Below are positions 38,336-51,818 of a stretch of DNA of 64,000 bases, piece by piece. The notes below the pieces were generated by a model. That model saw nothing but the letters and a program-made list of their open reading frames with translations. It searched no databases and was not told the DNA's origin. Every line of letters starts with the position of its first letter. Position 1 is the first letter of the stretch. Source of the stretch: Casuarina equisetifolia (Eukaryota; Streptophyta; Magnoliopsida; Fagales; Casuarinaceae). The translations under genes and the position numbers were made by a program. The stretch is taken from the NCBI GenBank assembly GCA_028551475.1, contig CM052361.1:751501-815500 (forward strand), in the 5' to 3' direction.

Positions 38336-41300
38336 AACTATACATGAGAGAATATAGGAGGCCTCGACCTAGAATTATTTAGGAAAAATCATGCTGTGAT
38401 AGTTGTCATACTTTATGGTTATCATTTTTCTTCCCCTTCTACTTCTTCTATCTTCTTTTTATTTTCATTTTTGTTATTATGTGTTTTCTGGTAGATACAG
38501 TTGTTTTTGTTCCTTTTATTATTTCATTACTATAAATACTAATTATCCTATGTTATCAATATCTTAATCTAACATTCTTTTTATATATTCAAGCATATCC
38601 ATCTTTATTAAGAAAAAATATTAGGCTTGTTCTAATACTTTTTAAAGCCAAGATCTTGTTTAGAAGATAAATATTTAGTTCCATACTCTTTAAAATGCAC
38701 ATCAACAATAATCCCTTTCTTGATGGTGTTGCATGATCTCATTTTACACATCAGAATATATATATAGAAAGAGAAAGAGCATGATTGAATGAAAAGGTAT
38801 TCTTTTTTAAATAAAAAAAAATGTTTTTGACATTGCTACATAGCGTTTAGTCCCCCTTCGAATGTAGATTCTCGAGGTTAGGTCTTGTCCAACCAAATGG
38901 GTTAGGGTAAAAGAAACACTTTTGTTTGATGCTGATAAGAATACGAGGCCAGCGGTAAAACTTAAAGACTCTCGTAATACTTTGCTCCTATGAGACCCGT
39001 GATATGGTGAATCCAAAGCCTTTTTTAAGTTGAATTCAAGTATATAAGACAAATTTTATGGTCTAGCGGACCTCGGAAACTTACTCCAATCTAGACTCCT
39101 ATTTATGAGAAGGGATCAACTGCACAATAAGTCCAAAGTAGCTTTATTTTTAAAATTCAAAAGTTTGCAGGTGGGTATGATTAGTCTTCCCTTTTCATTA
39201 TGGAAGAAGTGCGATGAAATCTGATTAAAGGGTATATTTTAATTCGTTTAACTTTGGCGAAAACCGATGCCTGACAAGGACACCGAAGTTCCAAGCTTTC
39301 GAGATGGAAGAATGACACCCACCTAGGAAAGATAACAAAGGAGGTAGTCAATTGACTTCCATTGCATGAATTCTCCATGCAATTCTTGGTTACCTTTGTG
39401 GGAATCCATGTATATCTCCTTTCAATTGTTTTCACCTTTTCTTTTTATCATACTCCCAACTTGATTATCAAGTTAACTTTTGTAGTTTTATCTATAAATT
39501 GCACAAGAAATTAGAGTATGGCTTTTCCTCTCTCTCTCTTTTGTGGGATTTTGGCTTTGCGCTTTATTGTAGAGAAGACTAATTCTTTTGTTGGGTGATG
39601 ATAATAATGGTGGGAGGGGGTATGTGTGTGTTGTTGATTGTTTTGCTTGTCACATGTGCTTCCCACCAAGGAGACAAGGAGGCCCCCCTTTGAAAGCTAG
39701 CTGTTGAAATATCTTACCCAATATCACAAGAATTCAAATTTTGATTGGAAACAGAGCTTTGCTTTTTAAATGGGGTTTCTATGAATTATTTCAATAGAAG
39801 ATAAGATTTGATTTAGGTTTGTCTTAATCATGTAAGACTCCAACTCAACTCCTATCCTTTTCAAATTTTGTATTTGCTTTCCCAATTGAGTGGCAGGAGC
39901 GTATGCATGGTGGAATATAGCTTCAATCAACTAAATGAGTTTTGCAAATCACTTTCTTATTTTAATGTGAAAAAAAAATTTCTTCTTAAAATTAAGTTGT
40001 AAAGAACAAATTAATTTTTCATAAATAAAAAGTATCATAACAAGATTAAAGTAATATGAAGTACATATAGTATTTTAATATCTTCCCTTACATATAGTAT
40101 CATAATGTGAGAATATTATGTATATCTAAAACAAAAGAACATGCTACCTAAGCTTAAGTTCTAATATATATAGAGAGAGAGAATATTAGGACAAGAATCT
40201 AATTAATGTTATCCAATTTTTTTGACAATTAGGCCCCCTAAATATCAATTTGATTCTTTTGAAATAGCTTGTTAGCATAATCTTAACTAAAAATCTTCTT
40301 GGCATGAAAAAAAGGTGACAATAATCACTTTAAACCCCATAAAAATTGTGTTGTCACCTATTTGGTAGTTTAAGTGGCCCTACTAAACATCCCCACTTAA
40401 ATAATGGAGTTTGAGATACCTCATATTCCCAAACACTTTCTTTATTTAACTAAATATTCAACAACTTTTCGGAAGAGATCTGAAAGATTTTCCTTGATTG
40501 ACGAAATTGATTAGACTTAATGATTGTCGATTGGCCTAACACTGCCAAAAATTGTAATAGTTTTTCTCTTAATTGGTGTCAACTTGCCTCGGGGTGTCCT
40601 TGCACTTTTCTCCATCACTTGCACTACGAATTAACTCAAGCTTCTGCTCTATCTTTCATTTGAATTTAAAGAACAAACAAGACACCGGCAACTTGATGTG
40701 CCCATAGAGATTAACCCTTGCCCACAATATTAAAACTCTAATCATAAGAATGTTGAGATAATGAATTTGCCTCTTTTTTTTTTGTTGGAAAATATTTTGG
40801 GTGACAATTCTTTTATTATTTGTGAATTTGGGTACCAACCAAAGAAAAAGAAAAAGAAAATAAAAATAAAGACAGAAACAAAGCTTACTTGAAGACAAAC
40901 TGTCCCATGTCCTTGTCCCTCTGCAATGCCATGATATCTTTGGATGAATGGACTCTACTGTTGAGATTAGGAGTATGAAAGCTTGGAAAAATGGGTAGCT
41001 CCACCACATTAAATAGAAGCCACAACCACCAATGCTGCTCCAATAAAAGCCAGAATCTCTAACCGAAGGATTCTGTTGATAAAATGGACCTAACCATTAT
41101 CTGCATGTCACATCTCCCCTCTGAGCCATCCTTTTCTTCTCCTTTTTTATATTTTGTTTGGCTTCTGATTTGTGGGTTCTTACAGAACTTCCCTTAATGA
41201 TTTCGCTAACAACTTTCATACCCATTAAAATGATTGCTTAAACCTTTTTATGTTATTTTAAAAAGGTTCATTTTTCTTTTCTTAAAATTGGTTAGTAAGA

Positions 41301-43614
41301 AAAGAAAATGCGTCCAAATATTTTAATAAGCCCACCGAATCCACTAAATATTTTCGCAAGGACCCACTATATTCATTAACAATAAAGTACCCTATTTAAA
41401 TTTAAAATTTGATATTATGTTAAAAATTTAAATTGTCTCATTTTTAAAAGAAAAAAATTGGTGATATATCTAGTGATTGCAAAATTTTGAATAGACTGCT
41501 AAATGAGTGGTTTAGAGTCATCGACCCCTCAGAAGAAGGATAAAAGGATTCTATGGAGGAGAATAGTGGCCAACCTCAAAATCTAGGAGGTCACAATCCT
41601 GCCATGTGCTTGGTCAAGGTCATCTTGAAAGAAGCACAGTTCCTTCCCACGCAGAGAATCTAAATGTGTGGTAGTCTGAAATAGGATGGCTGAACGAAGA
41701 AAAACATATAAATTGCTAGCCTTTCAATCTATGAAAACCTTGAACTAGTCTTTTCAAACAACTTCTACCCAACTGAAAAACTTCAATGATCATTTTTGTA
41801 TCATGAGTAAGCTCCAATTGCTTGCTCTTGCACAAATTTTTTGGTTCTTATTGAAAATAATAATTTATTTATTTTTATTTAAAGTTAGTCATTAAAAGAA
41901 GACACTTGAAAATATAAGAAAAATATCATATCAAAATATTAATAAAGTAAAACCTCTTTATCTCGAATGTGAAAAAACCATGAGAACTTGATTTATAAAT
42001 GATAGAAAAATTGAGTGTACATGAATTTAAAGATGTCACACTTCAACTTGAATACTAATATCATGTTAAAAATAGTTTAACTTCTTTTTCTCAAAACCAC
42101 CATTTAACAAGAAATAACAATAGAAGCATAATAAAAAAAATTCAAGTCAAGATATTAGTAATGTAAGACAACTATTATCTTTGATTTACATGTCAAATGG
42201 ATCTTAGATGTTTCAAGCCACGACAAGGGCATCTTCCATGATCACCTCTCCTTTAAGTGGACATTAACATTCAATCAAAATGTGAACCAAGATCAGCTCC
42301 CTTTCCAGCTACTTGTTCACCAAATACACATTTTAGCTTAGACTTGTGCCCTCTAAAATACTCCCCCTCAATCATTGTGTACAACTTTCGTCAACCCACT
42401 TGGACCCAACCTCCATATATCTCCATTTGAAAAGAATACGAAGATAAGGTTTGAAAACTTTCATGTTACAGCTTATGAAAATGTGTATTATGACAAGGGG
42501 ACCCACCAAACCGCGTATGGCTCTTTGGGGTCCACGTAGAACCTTGGAGAAAAAGCTAACTAGATTAGAAAGTCAAGTCAAATGAGTGATGACTTAATTT
42601 AAAATAAATAGATAATGAAGAAAAGATGTATATAAATATAAAAAGACTAAAAAGGAAAAAAGTAGTTAGAATACATTATCGTGCTTAATGATGCCTGTGT
42701 GACAAAAATTCTCACATAAGCTTTACAAAAGCAGAATGGGTGCAATTATATACGAGCTTGAATGCTTTTCTATTCCACGTGGAGACATCCTGTTGGTCCT
42801 TTACAAAAGAGCCTAACCTGCTCCGCGGCCCTTTGGAAAAGAAATAACCAATTGGTTACAAGAGATCAACCTCTTCCTTTCTTAACCACTGATTTGTCAT
42901 TTGCAATGGTAGGTTTCTAGGGTTTGGTATGTCCTCCACCTAGAGCATATAAATACTTATGTGCATGGCATGTTAAAGATCCCATTTTATGATCTTTAGA
43001 TAGTGTTTAGATATCCAAAGAGTATTTTCTTAATTTATGAGTTAGGTTCTAAATATCTTTATAATATGATATGAGAGTTCAAGTTGATCAACTAAACTCT
43101 GTTTAATCTTAGACATTAAGAGTATATTTGATGTTTGATATAAGATGAATAGCATTTGTCCACCCTAGAGATGCTTGGTGTGCAAACAAAATGTTGAAAA
43201 TAAAAGTTTTGCATTAAAAAGAGACGATCTGTAAAGAATGTCTAAATATAACAAATCTCTAAATACCATTTGAACTTCTGATACTTTCAAATTTACATGA
43301 AGTAAAGTTGTCAGTTTAAGTTATATTACGAGAAAAGCATGTACCTGAATCATAAACTAAAATATCTTGCTTATAAATTACATATAAAATATTAAAAGCA
43401 ATATAAGATATTCTGATACACCAAAAGGCTTCTTACATACTGAGAAAAGTACAGAGACAGCACTATTTGTGAAAAATGGCCGCTCAGGGAACATATTTCT
43501 GTACGTTCCCGCTTTCTCTGCTTTCAAGGTTCCTAAAGTCGATAGGCGAGTTGTTGTTTGAATGGACCTCCAGAATAGCAGAATTAACTGCACAAGGACG
43601 TGGAAGCCCAAAAG

Positions 43615-43620
<6 letters not shown>

Positions 43621-43667
<47 letters not shown>
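43621..43667. repeat. Long (AG)23 microsatellite in YSL 3' flank
   Basis: Twenty-three uninterrupted AG units lie 130-180 bases past the YSL stop codon, so probably in the 3' UTR, where they read as (CT)n in the transcript. It is the longest perfect dinucleotide repeat in the window. Confidence 0.9.
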
Positions 43668-43668
<1 letters not shown>

Positions 43669-43799
43669 TTACGAACAAACTCTTGAAATGAATAGAGGTA
43701 GTTCCAAATAATGGTACAGAAATGGCATATGTACAGAGCACAGCAACATTTCAGTTCAGAGAACATATAATTACAGAGACAGCAATGGGGTCAATCTGC

Positions 43800-46700
43800 T
43801 CAGCGACTCAAAGAGGGCCCAAAGTACATGCAGACCGGCGGGTTGATCCTCAAAATAGAGAGGATCGCCGATGGAACCGTCCAAATACCGTCACCACATA
43901 TTAAGCCGGAAGCAACAGCCCCTGCATAATCCTCAGCATCCTTACGATTCAATCTCTCCCATATAAACAATATCACTGTTCCAACAAACATGTCTATTGC
44001 AAAGTAAGCTCCAATATAGAAAGGGACTGCCATGGCCATTGGAATTGGAATGTATTGCGAGATCTTCTTGGGTGTCACATCCCTCACGAGATTTACGACC
44101 AGAGCTGCCACAAAAAACCCACAGCATATGGCCAGGCAATGCTTTGGCAGCTCAGAGAATCCCTCGATACCCAGAATGGCCATCTCCCTGAATATTACAG
44201 CATACGGTGCCTTGTATGGACCATCGGGCGAGCCAATATCAAAGGCGGTCCAATACATCCAGAAAGTGAGGGGGGCAATGATACATCCCATGGCTGTTCC
44301 AACCAACTGGCTCACAAACATTGATTTAGCAGATGATAGAGTGAGGTAACCGGTTTTGAAATCTTGCATGAGGTCAGCTGCAGTGGAGACAATAGCCATC
44401 ATAACCCCACAAGCTGCAAGGCCGGCTACAACCCCACCATCGTTTCCGACCAGTGAAGCAATCATGAAAAGACCGATCTTTCCGTAAGTTGAAGCCAAAC
44501 TCCAATCTGTGAGACCAGTGCCGTAAGAGTTGCAGAAGGCAAGGGCAGGGGCAATGATATAGGAGCCTAAAACCAGGTACCACTTGAGGGGTGGAAAGAT
44601 GATTGGTATCGTCGCTATTGATATTGCAGCCAATCCCACATATCCAGCTGCTGCAACCCAGGAGGGAATCCCGTCTTTAAGAAATATTTGATCTCTCCTT
44701 CTCTGCTCCATTAATAGTTTTGAGCTCTCCTCATCTGCTAATTCACCTGTCAGAGAAATACCCATAACAGATATGAAGCAATAGTAAGCTGAATGATTAC
44801 AATGAACAACACCTGTTTTCTCATTTAAACTTAAATTGAAAGAATCTGTTTACAGTAGTATAAACATTTGATAACATGAAATTCCAGACCGAATCAATGA
44901 AAGCACGATTACAGTTATTTAAATGCTTAACAGACTTAAGGTAGTGTTCGCTATATTTTTTTATCAATGCCAGTTTGTAAGTCATATTTAATAAGTAGCA
45001 AAGAGGTGTCAGTGGTGTTCAATTACCATTGTTCACTTTACTCTTAACAAAATCAGCAAAAGATATATCCTTACCTGGAACCTCCGCAGTGATAGGAAGC
45101 TTGCTCTCTTTGGTGTTTTTGTTGCAAATTTCCTTAACTGTTATGGCTATTATCTTGATCAAATTGTAAAGACCATCCCCAAGAATAAGCGAAATAGCTA
45201 TGAAGACCTGCAAGCAACATGACAGGCAGGAAGAACCACTTTAGAGTAGCCATGAAGGAAATTGAAAGTGCAAAACGGTGGCTTTGCTATTTACATCCCA
45301 CTCAGGTGGCACTTAGCTCCTGACTGTAACTACAGGCCTTTTTTCTTATCAACAAATCAAGATGCAAGCTACAAAAATTCAAACATATTTCCTAGGATCA
45401 GACTACATAATACAAATAAAAACTTCTGCGCCATACCTTGTATCCATAGAGACCTTTAAAATCATTGCTCTCAAGGTTAGCTGGATACCAATCTCCAGCA
45501 TGCTGGGAAATAAGGGGCCAGAGAAAACCCCATGATATGATAGCCCCAAGAAGAACTGAGCAGTTGACTATATGTGGGCAAATAAGGCCACATCCAACAT
45601 ACGTTGGGCTGAAGTCAAAATAAAACCTGCATCAAGGAATAAGGTCAGACAACTTGTATGGGCAAAATAATTGTTGAAGAAACAACTCAAATTTATGAAG
45701 TTAACATACAAACACAAGTGCATACACATTTATAAATGTAAATACAGAACACATGGACCTACACTTAGATAAAGCTCGAATGAACAGGTATTCAATATCT
45801 TTTCTTTTCTTCTCCCCCGCTTCTTTTGCCGCAATACATAATAAAAATGAAAGATGAACCCCTTTACTACCCAATAGAAGTTAGGTAATGGACAGTGGCA
45901 CATGGAATCCCTCAACTCTCACACAAAAAGAGACAATCTGCAGTATGAAATAAGACATATAAAACCTGCCACATGAGGAGCATATAGTTACTATAAATGC
46001 CAAGGGAAATAAAAGGTTCAATCTTGACTGAACATGACAAAAACCTTAAGCTACATGCATGCTTTGATTAGATCAGTCATTGCCCTTTATGTTCTTCACA
46101 CTTTAGATAGGTGAAACATCCAAAAAAGCTGCAATTGTTTTTAGGTGGGAGGGATCAAAAACCATTAGCTCATATAGAGCCTTAGAAATGGTCCAACTAG
46201 CAAACTAGGACTGTATGCATTATTTGACAGAAAGCAAAGATAAGAAAGAAAAAAAGGAAAGGGAGTTGTTGCAATTGAGGGAAAAGAATAATGAAAGCAA
46301 AGTGTAAGTGAAAACATCTTACGTGCTCTTATATAGTGTCAAGCCAAGGCTGGGAAAATTGTCAAATCCACACTTATTGCCAATACCGCTGAAGAACCAC
46401 TTAAAGCAGCTCCAGGATAAGCTTATGCTCAAATACTTTCCAAGACACCGGACTTGCTTGCTGTGAGACATTATATTTAACAAGAAAGAGAGTAACTATA
46501 AAGATGAATCTTCAAATATATATACAGTGTTGCAATACATAATAGCCTTTCTAAAAGGATCCCATAAGAACTGGGAGAGAAGAACAGATATTTTATTGAA
46601 GGCAAGGTACAGTATTACAACAATTGAACATCTCAAAAAGTATAATATCATCACATATAAAAAGATCTCTCATTCTGTACTCAATGTGTCAGGTTCTGTT

Positions 46701-48238
46701 TTAAGTTTCCGATTAACATAAATCTTTCTCTTAACTTTTTCAAACTCATTTTACATCAAAAATACCGTGCCAATATCAGAAATTAGTAAACAGATTTTCT
46801 CGCACTTACCCTGCAAGCTCAGCTCCAGTGGTTGTATGAAAACTATTTATCAACATTGCAGTTGCCGTGCCACTAGGATATGTAAGCTTATAATCCATGA
46901 CCATAACCTAAAACCCAACACTAGAAGGTATGAGAAATGGAGCTCTACAGAAAGAAGGGGGGGAGGGGAGGGAGGGAGAGAGAGAGTGAGACTTAAGTCA
47001 GTTCTTGTTGCCATTTGCTATATTAGTTTGTAACATTATACCAAACACCAGAAGGGGGGGGGGGGGGGGGGGGGGGTGTTGTTGGGGTGGAGGGGGGGGG
47101 GGGGGTGTTCTTATTCAGTACTTCACGGTAATGAGCAAGAATTAGTAAAATCTATGAGGTCCCAAATTTACGTAATAAGGATTATCTCATCTTCAAACAA
47201 GCTTGCGGAAAACTTATCTCATCTTTATCTGGAAGACACATACATAACCAATTGGAGTTTAACTTATCTCTTGTAACTTAGAAAAATATAGAAAAGGAAA
47301 GCAGCATCGTAATTTGCAACAGCATCGGCTACCTTTCTGAGTGGAACAAGACTAAAAAGACCAAGGAAGCTGACAACGAATAGAAAACCAATCATCCACG
47401 CCAACCCCGGGTTCTTAACATCCTCGGCCCGGTTACCCGGATAATCAGCACCAATGAGTTCATAAGTTCTCTCATCCATTGCAAGCATATATGATCCAAA
47501 CCCCCCTGCCATCAAGTAGACATCCAGTAATACAATTAATGGATAGATACATAATAAGCAAAAGCTTAGAAAATATTCTACTGTACGCAATAATATTCAG
47601 AATATGGAAATGTCATCATTGCTGAGACAAGTTCATCGCACAATTATCAAAGCCCCGAATACAACAGATTCAGTTATAGCTGACATAACCATTAAATTAC
47701 CTTATCCAATGATTACTTCACAAACAAAACCATTCCATTTCTTTTCAAACAAGGGATCAGGAAGGGCAAATTATCCATATTTGTAGTTCACTTGACATTT
47801 ACAGCGCCAACTTGCATAAATTTATCATTCAATATTGGGACAAGAAGGTTGTTACGTTTGAACGCAAGGAAATGGAGCTTTACCGCTAAAGGCGAGGCCA
47901 TAGCAAGCGACGACGCAGGTCTGAATGACGGTGTTCTCCTGCTTGGTGAACGGCTTAACCGCAAACCCCAACTTGGACAAGAAGCTCGTCCACGACTTGA
48001 CGAAGAAGAACCCGAGCAAGCCCGCGGCGACATTGAGGGACGGGATGATCCCGACCGTCAGATTAAGCTTGTGTGTGATGATGCAGAAGAGCGCCCCCAA
48101 AGCAGCGCTCACAGCCAGCCCTCTCCCGGTGATCTGCTCCCTCCATTCCGGGACGTGCTCCAGCTCCACGGCCTTGCCCTTCTCCGCCTCCTGCAGCAGC
48201 GGCTGCGAAATCTCCACGCACTCACCCTCCGTGCCCAT
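43800..48238 (-). CDS. YSL6: Metal-nicotianamine transporter, YSL4/YSL6 type
   Basis: Seven coding exons give 677 residues, normal for YSL/OPT proteins: 48238-47884, 47505-47333, 46907-46810, 46460-46323, 45626-45437, 45207-45075 and 44746-43800; all are GT-AG and the phases close (2034 bases). The protein starts [15 protein letters not shown] and is a polytopic membrane protein with about 14 hydrophobic segments. Family blocks include [106 protein letters not shown] and the end [15 protein letters not shown]. They match Arabidopsis YSL6/YSL4 more closely than the plasma-membrane YSL1-3 clade as I remember it. YSL proteins move metal-nicotianamine chelates; YSL4 and YSL6 are intracellular (plastid or vacuolar/ER membrane reports differ) and release iron and other metals. 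Intron 2 carries an exceptional poly-G tract. Confidence 0.95.
47054..47105. repeat. Poly-G tract (G23, spacer, G14) in YSL intron 2
   Basis: G23 at 47054-47076 and G14 at 47092-47105 are separated by a G-rich spacer, inside the intron 47332-46908 of the YSL gene. The G-rich strand is the non-template-sense opposite of the gene, so the pre-mRNA carries poly-C. The plus strand could fold as a G-quadruplex. Homopolymer length may be unreliable in an assembly. Confidence 0.85.
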
Positions 48239-50192
48239 GATTCCTGCTTCTGGCCAAGAATCCGGAGGATCTGCGAAAATATAGAGGTCGCGATGGGGTT
48301 GGATTGCGTGCTGGTGAGAAGTTCAATGGATGAAAGTTCGTTGAGAAACGTGCTCTGGCGAATGATAGAGGATCGGTCCAATCCAGAAAGGCTGTTCGTC
48401 AAGCATTAAAAACGACACTACAAATTTTTTTAGTATAATTTCCAGACGGGAATCGAGTTACGTGGATCACACTTGGAAGGCAGTATACCTATACTTTAAT
48501 TCTTCATTAATTAATTAAAAGAAAAAGTAAGCATCTTCCATAAACATGTCTAGATGAATCTAATTTGTTGGGTATAAATATTTTATTTACTTAATTGTCA
48601 GCTATGGCCTTTCGATTGTACAAGAATCTTTCATGATATTTACCGATCATATGTTAGAAATGTCTCATATTATTTTATAATAAAACATAAAATATAAATC
48701 TTACATTATCTGCAACAGGATTGTTGTGCCCAATACTACTAATAATGTACTGAAAAGGAAGAAGAGCCCAATACATTGGGACGCACATTAGGCCCTACTT
48801 ATGGGAGGAACCATGTTTCATATATGTAAAAGACTAGTGATTAAATAGAAACCAATTTCAATGCCTCTGTGTTGGGATATATATATATATCCATGCACCC
48901 TACTCAATAGATAAGATGGTTACCTAGTGATTAAGTAGTTGATTGGGGACAAAATATGTGCTGCCTTTAAAAAAGGTTGAGCCCAATACATTGAGACTTT
49001 TAGATGTTTTAAGACAAAAGTTGAATTGGGCCCTAAATATGGATCACCTAAAAGGGAAGGAAGATCAAATCCATTGAGACACACACTACCCAAGAGTCTT
49101 AGGAAGAACCATCTTTCGTATTGGGGGTGGGCGACAAGATTGCCACGATGATATGTAGAAGCTAGTGATCAAACTGAAATCAAACTCATAATGTGCTTTA
49201 AATTTCTCTACACATAGCCATGGTTTATATGCAGAATTCCTCCCATAATATCACTTATTAAACCTACAACTTCACTTGACAATAGTAACAAAGGGAATGT
49301 TGAAATGCATAACTTTACCTACAACCCATCGTAAAAACTTCGATATATGAAATAACTATCTCCCTCCTATCCATTTTAAGAAGAAAATAAACTTTCTAGT
49401 TGTTTCTAATAGCAATTCCTCTATGATCTGAGATGTTGTCATGATGTTTCAGTTTGCAATGGGTAACCTAATACACAGGGCAAGAGAGAGAGAGAGGTGA
49501 TTACGACCACCCTCCTTATCCATTCTCTATGATCCCGACAATGATCTTCTGGGAAGTTCTTATTTCGGAGATTTTGAGCCGCCTGTCAATTACAAATTGC
49601 CAAAGCATCAACTTCTAGATCAAAACGTGGGATTGGCTCGTCACCCTCTGTCACCCTGCGGACCCTGCAGAATGACCCATGTTTGTGCAGATATGAGCGT
49701 TTGTTTCGGTTTGGCGTTTAGAAAGGTACAGCAGCCCCCCTCGACATTTAGTCTCCAAAAGAAGCAAATCTTGCGTTTGATAGCCGCTTGTTGGGTAGCT
49801 GAAAATGAGGATGCCTTAAACAACTATGTGACTCACTGACAGGTTTACGCAAGGCTGTCTGACCCTAATTATAGTCCGCAATTATAGGGGTAAGGACATG
49901 TTCCCTAGTTCTCAGTTTTTTATGTAATAGGAAAGATGCAAAAAAGGAAACCAGAACGAACAGAACCGTACCTGTAACTCCACGAGCATGTTGTTGCCGC
50001 TTAAATTGACCACTCCAACAGAGAAAGTGACTGATTGGTCATAGGATCGAACTTCATCATAATTCCTTTTACCCTGGATTTAGATTGCATTTCATGAATG
50101 GAACTATTGCCCGATTTCTGTTTGTGGGCTGGTACAATTTTCATCTGCGCTTGGTAAAAGGCTTGGAACCTGAATTTGCTGTGTCCTCCGGT
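48239..50192. other. YSL promoter and AT-rich intergenic DNA
   Basis: 48239-48420 is probably YSL 5' UTR and core promoter. The remainder to 50192 is AT-rich without a supportable gene. Short ORFs at 49597-49839 (both strands) overlap and lack family features. Confidence 0.45.
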
Positions 50193-50570
50193 TCATCCAT
50201 CACTAGGAACAGCAGCACAAAAATGTAAATCCCCAAAACCAAAATCCAAGTGAAAAAGTATTCCAATCATAGGGCTTTCAGGGTTAAGAGCTTTGTTTTC
50301 TGTACTTGTGCAATACAAAAATATATCCTCGAGTTCATACATCATATTCATATTTTGCCTCAGACTCTGCTTTTTATCTGCCATGCTACAGCAGTTCTTC
50401 AAAAAGGGTCTTCCATCAGCTCGCTCCAAAACCCCAAGATACTCGTGGGGTACACAAACTATAATGGCCGGCAATTCTATTTCGTGATTTCCCTCGCCCA
50501 CAGTAAAACAGCGTTCTACAACAAGCTGGTCTAAAGGCAAGCCTAGATGATTATTAAATGTCACAACCAT
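50193..50570 (-). other. Unrecognised open reading frame, 125 codons
   Basis: An ATG-initiated minus-strand ORF has protein-like composition (LGLPLDQLVVERCFTVGEG, ELPAIIVCVPHEYLGVLERA, MIGILFHLDFGFGDLHFC). I recognise no family, see no clear neighbouring exons, and two plus-strand ORFs overlap it. It may be a gene relic, a small gene or chance in the divergent YSL-LAZY1 intergenic region. Confidence 0.25.
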
Positions 50571-51818
50571 GCCTAATCAAAAGAAACAGTTCAAAAATTG
50601 ACAACGAAGAATAGTGCACTTAATATGTGTTAAACTGATAACTGAAGGGGAAAAGCCTTGACTGTCCTGGGTCCCAAATATATACGCATTACATCAAAGA
50701 ATCTAACCATTCCAGTGGCCATCACATGCAAAATTAACAAAGGAAATCTTTTAAGTTTCCTGGGTTTAGGAACCCTTGTAGATTATCATTGTACAAAGAA
50801 TGGACAGCTTATTAGCCACTCCACAAAAATAAGAAATAGACCTTCAAGTATATCTACCATCACTGAGATTGCACGAACCAAAGTAAAAACCATTAATGAA
50901 TAAGAAACCAACTTGGATGTTCAATCGATATTCTCCTGCAAAGTAGTGACAGGATCCTGTTCCAGGCTGAAAGCTTTCAATTAAGAATACCTGCAACAAG
51001 TTTGCAATTTAATATGATTGTTTGAGTTACAAGACAGTCGTGCATTAAAAATACAACAAGAATATTGAATTTAAGGACAACTGTCGCATAAAATCTTTTT
51101 GATAAGGAGCACCTAACTCAAAGCAGGCCCTGCCAGAAAATTGAGTACTTATCATGTCAATAATATGTTCTTTAGTTCAGAATTTAATCATCTTTGCAGC
51201 AAAAAACTCTAGCAATAAATGTATATATGTACATGTATAATTACCTATCTGTCAGAGTCTGCCTCCTAACCAAATTCCTTGTAAAACACCTGCCCTAACA
51301 CATATAATGATCTATTATTAATACATGCAAGAGTTGGATGTGTCTATGAATCCAAGTTTGTCCGTACATGCATCAACACTGCTCTGGCCACTTATAGCTG
51401 AATGGGAAAAACCAAACATTCATATGTATCCTGTTTAGTACCTATGAGGATGATTATATATTCACAAAATATGGCCACGCATCTACACTAAGCATGCATG
51501 TATACACACAACATACATAGCGTCAGCAATGTGTGGGCCTCCATAAAACCACTCTTGAATTTGTCCATGTGATTTGATCTTGAAATGGACTGCCAACCAC
51601 AATCTTGTATCTTTCTAAATGTTTCTCTCTACTTGCATTGCTCTCAGACCCAGCAGAATCCCAACAGGTTAACGTGAAGAAATCTTCATTATTTTGCTCT
51701 TTCTAAATCCTAAGTTCTTTCTTTAAAGCTTAATCTTCCTTACAATCTAAGTCCACCTTTATTTCTGTCCCCTTCAGATTCTGGAGATCTAAGATCAAGC
51801 CCTTGAAAGAGACACAAA
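50571..51818. other. LAZY1 promoter region
   Basis: No gene is seen. The stretch leads to the LAZY1 start codon; the leader probably includes the pyrimidine-rich run at 51690-51780. No TATA box was assigned with confidence. Confidence 0.4.

Larger units (their letters stand above)
37321..43620. other. Gene-poor AT-rich region of about 6.3 kb
   Basis: No gene could be supported on either strand. Low-complexity AT sequence alternates with microsatellites (37862-37886, 38314-38335). ORFs such as minus 41009-40656 lack domains and are A/T-biased. The right end adjoins the YSL 3' UTR. Confidence 0.5.

Noticed and set aside
40656-41009. Minus-strand ORF of 117 codons
   Set aside because: A/T-biased sequence with runs such as FCLYFYFLFLFLW; no domain and no neighbouring exon.
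43997-44349. Plus-strand ORFs over the last YSL exon
   Set aside because: They are antisense to the conserved transporter frame, with no family features.
47041-47110. Poly-G tract considered as a telomeric or rDNA-type repeat
   Set aside because: The runs are pure G without the TTTAGGG unit and lie inside an intron of an intact gene.
47792-48409. Long plus-strand ORF of 205 codons and several overlapping ones
   Set aside because: It is antisense to YSL exon 1, whose minus-strand frame matches the family exactly; the plus frame is a GC-rich shadow.
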